This document shows, piece after piece, positions 56,872-64,000 of a stretch of DNA of 64,000 bases. Location of the stretch: contig NC_072893.1 of the NCBI RefSeq assembly GCF_027943255.1, positions 116,869,784 to 116,933,783 of the forward strand, given 5' to 3'. Within the stretch, counting starts at the first letter, position 1. Each line of letters begins with the position of its first letter. Source of the stretch: Anastrepha obliqua (taxonomy: Eukaryota; Arthropoda; Insecta; Diptera; Tephritidae). The position numbers were made by a program, and so were the translations under genes. The notes under the pieces are model-generated. The model saw only the letters and a program-made list of their open reading frames with translations. It did no database searches and was not told the origin of the DNA.

Positions 56872-58519
56872 CTCTCACAAAAATTGACTTGTCTTTTGTC
56901 CATTCTTTTCTGCCCAAATTTTTTGTGCTAAACTTACGCCAAGGAACTAGGATTAGAGCACACCGATCTGTGTTTGTTGGAAGAAAACTAGGCACAAGTG
57001 AAGTAGGATATCATGAAACCACAGAGATGTGTATTTCCAAGGCAGAAAGGTAAGAACGGCAGATTGATATTTCTAGAAGAAGACTCAAAATAGCGTTTAA
57101 ACTTCACTTGGTGTGGTTCTGGGCGGGATTTCACAACAAATTATACAAGAATTTTGCATTCTAAAACATAGATTTAGATTACTTGTCTTACCCTAAGCTG
57201 TTCGCCACAAAATCTTTTCATGATGTGGAACTGGTGTAATAACCGCTGCATAGGTTCCGTGGCATCCGGTTTTAGCTCTCACTTACGCATGGCTTGCCTA
57301 TGTCTCTTTTACAGGTGCAGACTACGAGTATAGGTAGTGCTCCTGTATCGCCACCTGATTATGCCCTTCTAATTTAGATTTTTACCCAAAACAAGCAGCA
57401 GAAGTTAGCTTTTTTTCTGAATTTCAGGCACAAATCATTCAACTCTGCTAGAGTTCCAGATAGCATTTTCAGCATGGCTAAGAAATATGGTAAAATTTTC
57501 ACACAACGACGCTTGGACTGGCTTACATACCAAGCTTTTGGGGAGTATTTGTCATGCCCTTCATTGCCACACTTATGAGTCACAGCAATATTAGCCCCAA
57601 AAAGCTACAGATCTCTTACAATGTTGCCATTCATACTGAATCACCTGTAGAGACGGTTGTGCTTTGTATTCAAAGTGGCTTGCTTTCATCACATAGCCTC
57701 CATCTACATTTTTGCATGCTTAATCGATAGAATGGCTTTGTTTAATCTGGTTGGCAGAATGAAGCTTTGGTTGCCAATTAGTGAGAGTGTTGTGCGCCAT
57801 GTACGAGTAGTTTGCTTCTGGTCGTACAGAATGCTTTTGACAATGCCATTGTCGTTCGAAACTTTAGGGCGTCAGCTACATTGTTGGACGACTTTTCGCA
57901 TTAAGAAGATTTCAAGTGCTTTGCAGTGCCTCAGATGTTAGGCTCATGCAAAAATTTTCGTGTGCCTATTTTTAGTATGTGTGAATATTCATGAGTGGGA
58001 CGCTTATGGCATTTGTGGCAACCATTGAGCAACGCATAATATACACATACAAGTAAAAGTCAGTTGTGTGTAGATATCTTAATGAATAAATTTAGAAACA
58101 TAGATGAATGCGAATGTCAAATAATATTAGATATGTACAAGCAAAAATAGTGAAGATATTTCGCAAAATTAAGATATAGGTAATTTTGTGGTTCGCAAGC
58201 ATATTTATGTGTCTAATTACACTTTGTGCATATGCCAATGTATAAGCACATAACATACAGTTGATGAAGCAAATATGTTGACACACTAAAGTATTTTAAA
58301 GTCATTAACGATAAACTTTTTGAGTCCACCAAAGCAAGCAAACACAAACATAACAAAAAAAAAATTCCTCTCTTGGCTGTCAAGAAAGTGATATCTATTT
58401 TTGGCATCGTTTGCTACGGTGAGTTGATGCACCGTTACCTCACTGAGTTCTTACACATGCGTTGGTCATTCATCCAGTCATAAAGTGATCGTAGGTGTGA
58501 TTTGTTGATCAAAATATCT
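56872..58519. other. Unannotated stretch
   Basis: No gene was recognised. Segment 57150-57960 has lower AT content, with open frames at 57374-57583 (minus) and 57657-57941 (plus), but no family motif and no convincing exon. Confidence 0.45.
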
Positions 58520-59945
58520 GGTTAAGTTAGGTTAGGTTAGGTTGACCTGACTGGCTGAAAGCCATCACAGACCTATTGACCCTTACTGGTACTGAAATTT
58601 CAAATTTGAATAGGTCGAGCCAAGGAGCACCAGGAGATTTGGTGGCTCCTAAAACCCTCAGGCTAAAAAGCCCATTGTATTTAGAGCTCTGGAAAGAGTG
58701 TAGATAGTCAAGGAAAGATATAGGAAACAATAGAGACAGAGACAAAGATAGGTAGTACTGTGAGAACTTTCCAGATTCTTTGGTTAATCTGTAATTATCC
58801 TCCATTTTTAGAGAACGAATATTACTCATTCTCACGACATCGGAGCCTTGCTCTAGCAAAGGTAGGACACTCACAAAGAAAATGCTCAGTACTGTCCGCC
58901 TCCTCCAAGCAAGGCCGGCACATTGGTTTCTCAATGATTCCAATGGTGGTCATATGCTGACCCCATGGTTTGTATCCTCTAATAATACTGACCATCAACC
59001 GAACGTCTTTCCTTCCAAGTTTTAGTAAAAACTTTGTTAGTTTTCTGTTCGGACTTGTCACAAAATACTTTGCAGTTCTGCAGCGTTCTAGACCGGACCA
59101 TCGCTCTTTATGTGAATTGCATACATAATAGCTGATCCCACTCATAATTCCTGCGGAACTGATGCCGATTATTGGCCAAGGGACCAACCCTGTGGGAGAA
59201 CCGCTGATCTACAGTTGGCCGATTCATCGGCAATCTCTTTTCCTGGAAAGGATATAAGTACAAGCCTGTTCTGTCTTGCGACAGAATTAAACTTATTCTT
59301 ACATTCTTGAATAATCTTCGAGGATTGCTTCGCGTTCTCTAAGGCCTTTACTGCAGCCTGGCTGTCACTGAAAGCTCCAAACTTTTTCACGCTGCATCTC
59401 CTTTCGATTATCCATTCGGTTATTTTCAAGATGGCAAAAATTTCCATTTGGAAAACAGTTGCCATTTCCCCCATAGCATAGTGATACTTATTATCGTTTA
59501 AGTACCATCCGGCTCCAGATCATATTTCATTCTTGGATCCACCGATAAAGAAAATATACGCCAACACCTCCCTGCATGCATTCTGGATTGCTCCATTGCT
59601 CACGCAATAGAAATATGACATCAAATTTCCTGCCAAATGAAACTGTGGATATCAGGTCGTCTTTAGGTGCCAAATATGTTTTTAAATTCTTCTTCAATCG
59701 TTCTTTTCTTAGTAACTACTAAACTATTGTACATGTATCCATTCAAAGATAGATAATAAATAAATAAAATAAAAACAGTGGATACTGCTCAGATAGCAAC
59801 TTAAAGATTTCTCTGTGTCCCGAAGTTTCGTCTTCCTGCCAGAAACCATATTTATGGAGTCTACACATTGCTTTTATTGCTTCCTGTTGTATCTTAAGAT
59901 CCAATGGGAGCAAATCAAGCATAGCATTTAGAGAAGAAAAGTTCT
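58520..59945 (-). pseudogene. LINE 3' portion: linker, RNase H, terminal Cys/His motif and 3' UTR
   Basis: Reading the minus strand gives LLPLDLKIQQEAIKAMCRLH (linker), then GSKNEI-stop-SGAGWYLN and MATVFQMEIFAILKITEWII, FSDSQAAVKALENA (RNase H core, including the catalytic D in SDSQAA), then KFLLKLGRKDVRLMVSIIRG and CRPCLEEADSTEHFLCECPT. The 3' UTR ends in CAACCTAACCTAACCTAAC. A stop and frame changes make it inactive. It is the best-preserved copy of the RNase H LINE in the window and shares its order with 50880-51950 and 62035-62543. Confidence 0.87.
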
Positions 59946-60090
59946 ACTTAGGCAAGAAAACAAGGAATGAATTTGCTTTGTTTCATTCTGGGCTAACATC
60001 CACATGGACACGGCGAAGGAAAAAAAATAAAGCAGCTGATTTACCGATACCATCTTTAATAGATTCGCCTTGGCTTAGGAATTATTTATA

Positions 60091-60803
60091 CAAGGTTACC
60101 CACATTCGACGGACCCATCTGGCACCCCGGTATCTTTTGACAGAGACGTCAGATCGCTTAATGACATACCGCGTTGGAAGCGTTAGTCCAAGCAGATTTT
60201 TACCATGGAACAGTGCGCGTCACGCGAGCGCTTCCAAATTGTTGAAATTTGCATTCAACAAAAGAATCAATTGTGAAAAGAAGAAGAAGAAAATAAGAAG
60301 ATTGTGATGCCTATTATTCGTCGAAAGCGTATGAGGCAGTTCTGGTTTCAACAAGACGACGCTCCACCACACACAGCTAGCACCACAATCGATTTTTTGA
60401 AGAAATTGTTTCCTCGTCGTTTGATGTCGAAAAATGGCGATTTTGACTGGCTACCGCGTTCGTCCGATTTAACGCCACCTGACTTCTTCTTGTGGGGATA
60501 TTTAAAATCAAAGGTTTATATTAATAAGCCAAAGACCATAGAAGAGCTGAAGAACATCATCCGTGAGGAAATAGCCGGTATTCCAGCCGAAATGTTAGCT
60601 AAAACTATGGAAAATGCTGCAAAACGGGCACAATACGCCGTACAGGCTCAAGGCGGCCATTCGAGAGATATCATATTCAAAAAGTAATGTCAACAAATCT
60701 ACTTGAACCAAATAAAATGATTATTATCGTCAACATCAAAAAAATTGTGTTTTCTTTGATTTAAAAAAAAAACACATGTGTCCGTCGAATATGGGCAACC
60801 CTG
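60091..60803 (+). mobile_element. Internally deleted rosa-type (DD41D) mariner
   Basis: The left end CAAGGTTACCCACATTCGAC (60091) and the complement of the right end CAGGGTTGCCCATATTCGAC (ending 60803) form inverted repeats of about 27 bp. A TA precedes the left end; the right flank is AA, so the duplication is decayed or altered. At 713 bp it keeps the 5' UTR, the first codons and the last third of the transposase. Autonomous members are about 1.3 kb. Confidence 0.88.
60205..60687 (+). pseudogene. Rosa-type mariner transposase, internally deleted
   Basis: ATG at 60205 opens MEQCASRERFQIVEICIQQK and reaches a TGA after NQL. The C-terminal frame then runs from 60307 (MPIIRRKRMRQFWFQQDDAP) through FDWLPRSSDLTPPDFFLWGY to a TAA at 60687. 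Second and third catalytic Asp (QQD and PPD) are 41 residues apart, the DD41D spacing that marks the rosa lineage. The first Asp and most of the DNA-binding domain are deleted. The deletion keeps the reading frame, but the stop separates the parts. Confidence 0.88.
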
Positions 60804-62034
60804 AATTAGTCGAATAAAATAAAAGATGGAAAGGAAGCCAAGAAAAAATATATACAATATACACAATACATGTGGCTTAAATGTCTGAATTTCGCTCGAG
60901 TAGTAGTTGTCAAAAGACTTCCTTGACAAACTGTATGCGTTGTATATAGCCACGTGCCATATATTCATATGCAATTTGTGCTTTTCCTTTTATGATTTCC
61001 ATTAAATGATAGCTTCACATTCATTCAATTACTATCATTCTTAATAATATAATTTGCCCAATTGAAATGCAAACAATGTATAGAAAAGTACGCATACACA
61101 GTTATATTTATTGCCTTGTTGTAATCAGTCTATGCTGCATGCAGTTTGGAATAAATTACCTCCAATCACTCGCATTATCACTAAACAGATCTTAGCCCAA
61201 ATGGCATAATATTATATGATGGTTATAAAAAAAGAATTAATGTAATCAAATTTGGGATAATCTCTAAAAGTATGCAACGTTCAATTAATAGCTACAAGCA
61301 CTTCAATACAGACATCAACAATAATACTGAAGTTGGCCATTGTAATGAGACACATGCAAGAGAAATTATTTGCGGTGAAGCATGCAGAGAGAGAGATGCT
61401 CCACACAAATATTTAACATAGGCGCATACACATTCGTGCATGAAACACGTTTGCAAATGCGTATTTGGAAATTAATATGCACATTAGGGTGGACTTAATT
61501 GGGTGGCAGAGAATTTGTGTGTAAAGAATACGAAAGTAAATTATTCGGAGAAAAATCTAATAAATAATTAAAAACGGAGTTAGCTGTCGTAGCTTAAATA
61601 TTTACTACAGAAAACAAAATTAAAAACAAAAATTAAAAATGTTTATAATTTCTAGATACTTCAAATAGAAGGTTAGTTAGTTGACTACACTTAAACACGC
61701 AGCAAATCATAAGAATCGATTAAAATTTCAGCAGAACGCCGTGTGTGCGGCGTGGTTTGCAACATATTGAAAGTTCACAGGAATTTTGGTTTTTCTTGCA
61801 ATTGGTTGCATATGTGCGGCGAAGTTGGCGATTTTTTTCTATTTCTTTTGAGATTTGGAAGTGTACACATGCGCGAAAAAATGGCAACATTCTTAATAAA
61901 CACCCACATGCATGGCCGTCATTTTTTTTCCGTGTTCGATGTTTACTCGGTGGCGAACATGAAATGAACGTGAAGTGAAAATTGTCAACAGTGTGCGGTG
62001 AAATGAATTTCAACCGGTTGTTATGGGTTTTTGC
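60804..62034. other. Unannotated stretch
   Basis: This is AT-rich sequence without a recognised gene. Overlapping open frames on both strands at 61720-62013 have no motif. Confidence 0.5.
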
Positions 62035-62543
62035 AATATAGTTACAATGAAATGGACGACTGCATGAAAAGGCGAGTGGAAGCTAGGTGGACTAATCTGA
62101 CCACATGCAACACAGCAAAAGTCATGTGTAGAACTAACGACAAAAAACTGACTCAATTCGTACTTACACTCTCGCGAAAGGACTGCAGAACTATCGTAGG
62201 TATGCTAATCTATTGGCTGCACATGCGTACAAGATAGGAATTGCTAACACGGACAAATGCAGAGAATGCAGAGAGGATGTTGAGGAAACTTTAGAACACT
62301 TTCTGTGCGTTTGTCCGGCATTATTAAAAATTCCTTTAAAATGCCTGGGAGCCCCATTGTTTGAGGGTCTGGAGGACGTCTCAAAAGTGGATCTCCCAGC
62401 GCTGCTTAGATTCGCCAAATGCACTGATATCCTACATGATGTCTACTTTCGGTATTCATAGAGGTCGGCCTCCATCTGGTATCGCTAGGGACTAAAAGGT
62501 CTATGCGTGGCTTGTTGCCAACCAGGCTAACCCAACCTAACCT
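62035..62543 (+). mobile_element. 5'-truncated LINE insertion with exact target duplication
   Basis: A 12-bp duplication ATGGGTTTTTGC (62023-62034 and 62544-62555) brackets 509 bp ending in AACCCAACCTAACCT, the hallmark of target-primed insertion of a truncated LINE. The coding part gives VLTLSRKDCRTIVGML, then (after a frameshift near 62195) AAHAYKIGIANTDKCRECRE, EETLEHFLCVCPALLKIPLK and LLRFAKCTDILHDVYF, with a stop at 62461. These are the terminal Cys/His motif and C-terminus of the same LINE type as at 58520-59945. Confidence 0.93.
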
Positions 62544-62739
62544 ATGGGTTTTTGCGTGTTTGTGGCTTGCATTTGTGTCGTTTCGGTGCTTAGTCTAGGC
62601 AGGCGATATAAGTAATCATATGCGTCAGATAACATTAGAGCGGCTATGCTTTTTCTTAATCTGTTTAACAGAAAGAATACCAAATTCTTGGGTAGGGCAG
62701 AAATTTACGCTTAGGAGCTCCTGCAAAAAGTTTCCGGTG

Positions 62740-62975
62740 GCAGACAACTATTAAAGTTAATAAAACGAAGAAAAACTTCATATTTGGGGCATTTCCTGCG
62801 GAATCCGAAATATGAACTGTTGCAACTTATGTTGCAGGGCAAGATTGAAGGAAGAAGAGGTATCGGGGTATATTGGTTGAGAAACATAAGGCAGTAGACC
62901 GGTATACAACGTGTGGGTTCACTCTAGGAAGCAGCTAGAGATCACGAATTGTTTTCAAATATAGTTTAAAACTTG
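62740..62975 (+). pseudogene. Reverse-transcriptase C-terminal fragment (RTE-like)
   Basis: One frame reads KRRKTSYLGHFLRNPKYELL, QLMLQGKIEGRRGIGVYWLR then NIRQ-stop. This is the K-R-x-T-x-x-LGHxxR…YxLLQxxxxGKxxGRRG block at the C-terminus of RTE-like endonuclease/reverse transcriptases. Nothing upstream was assigned with confidence. Confidence 0.75.
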
Positions 62976-64000
62976 TATTAAAAAAACCAAAAAAAATTTG
63001 TAAACAAATTTTATTACTTTTATATTGTATAATCGCTTATATTGATTAAGAGTAGCAAATAAAGGAGAAGTAGTTACCTGCTGATCACATTCGGGTTATT
63101 TATTAATTACATGTCGGTTCTTTATTGATTATTACTGGCTACTTGCCTTTATGATCTCTGTGACCATGCCCTTGAACCCAACGGCGAAGCTAGCGTTAGC
63201 TCAGAGTATGAAAACGGCAGTTGGAGGCAGATGATGACCACCTTTTCTTTTTCCTATTCTCAGCTTCTTTAACATATTTGAAGATGAGGTTCGGATAGGT
63301 ACCAAGTGCTACACCAGGTTCTTTGGCCATGTAGAAATGGCGGCGGATGAGCCCTTGAGGGTCAACGGTGGCGTTCCAAGCCTCAGAAGAGGGTTGCTGA
63401 TAAAATAAGTCAGATACAAGGCAACGTGTCTGACTGCCTTTGACGTGGCAAAGGCCAGACGCCAGAATCATCCTTGTAAACGCACTAAAGGCCACTCACA
63501 ACCTCCACGGGGCCTCCTATGGGCAGCCCCGCCAAACTCTAAAGGCAGGCGATAGTGCACAGGCCAACATGGGTAACGCAACCCTTAGGAAGCTTCTCAG
63601 AAAACGGAGCATAAGATAAATACTGCCTACAATCTGTAATAAGCCGCATGATATCGGTAGGGGGACCTCATTAAGATCGAGACCAGTAAGATCTTAGTTA
63701 TGGCGTACTGGCGATCGGAGAGGAATTAAGTTTAACATGGGCTGGTTATTGTGGTATTCTAGGACCTTAGTAGGCAAGGGTGGTTACTTTCTGAAATGGC
63801 TCTCGGGTTAATGTCACGAAAGCTTCCGTCCCATTAAAACCGAGGAAGGCCTCATGTAACGCTCTCTGATTGTCACGACTGACCAGGTAAGTAGGTCCAG
63901 TAGAACTTTTCCTGGTTAGTGTTGACCATAGTTTTCAGTACATGCACTCATATAGTCATGTGTCCCTCGCATGTTCTCTCTACATAGTATAGCCAATTGT
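62976..64000. other. Unannotated end of window
   Basis: No supported gene. The 99-codon minus frame at 63196-63495 has no motif. Composition from about 63170 on is more GC-rich than average, so an undetected retroelement body is possible. Confidence 0.4.

Noticed and set aside
57150..57960. Possible missing host exon upstream of exon A
   Set aside because: The composition is suggestive, but no open frame with matching splice signals and phase could be found.
63196..63495. 99-codon minus-strand ORF
   Set aside because: No domain or repeat relationship was recognised, and the length is compatible with chance in this GC-richer stretch.

Overview
The window looks like 64 kb of a higher-fly (Diptera) genome, most likely a tephritid fruit fly. 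The evidence is a spliced arrestin-family gene resembling those of flies, AT-rich intron sequence, a tRNA-derived SINE, Helitron, several mariner lineages (including a DD41D 'rosa'-type element, a lineage first described from Ceratitis) and many non-LTR retrotransposon fragments. The species assignment is inference; nothing in the window proves it.

Host coding content is about 880 bp in three minus-strand exons whose splice phases fit one gene: exon A (53111-53668, polyQ and Ser/Thr/Ala-rich), exon B (15012-15212) and exon C (12552-12672). B and C are unmistakably the arrestin N-domain. If A and B are consecutive, the intron between them is 37.9 kb and makes up most of the window. Exons before A and after C were not found and probably lie outside.

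Layout. 1-5.2 kb: a SINE split by an insertion carrying a 143-unit TTATG satellite, then retroelement and mariner fragments. 6.1-8.8 kb: an internally deleted Helitron with both termini, containing a small spliced ORF. 9.5-12.2 kb: broken reverse transcriptases and a mariner 3' half. 12.5-15.2 kb: exons C and B, with degenerate mariner pieces between. 16-28 kb: several independent AT-rich tandem arrays. 29.3-30.5 kb: a dead mariner with both ends. 34.9-39.4 kb: a three-level nest (tandem array, SINE, 2,074-bp terminal-inverted-repeat transposon). 39.8-41.1 kb: an intact mariner with an open 352-codon transposase. 45.8-47.6 kb: a second nest (array, SINE, foldback element). 49.3-52 kb: SINE and LINE fragments. 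53 kb: exon A. 54-56.5 kb: a tandem array split by another short inverted-repeat element. 56.5-63 kb: a SINE with exact target duplication, LINE 3' ends, and a deleted rosa-type mariner.

The most interesting object is the 36.9-39.0 kb transposon. It has 153-bp near-identical inverted repeats and a perfect 8-bp target duplication inside a SINE. It carries remnants of a protein family that I recall only as orphan 'uncharacterized' arthropod proteins. A related-looking orphan family sits in a second short inverted-repeat element at 55.2-56.4 kb. All homology statements come from reading translations, without database searches.
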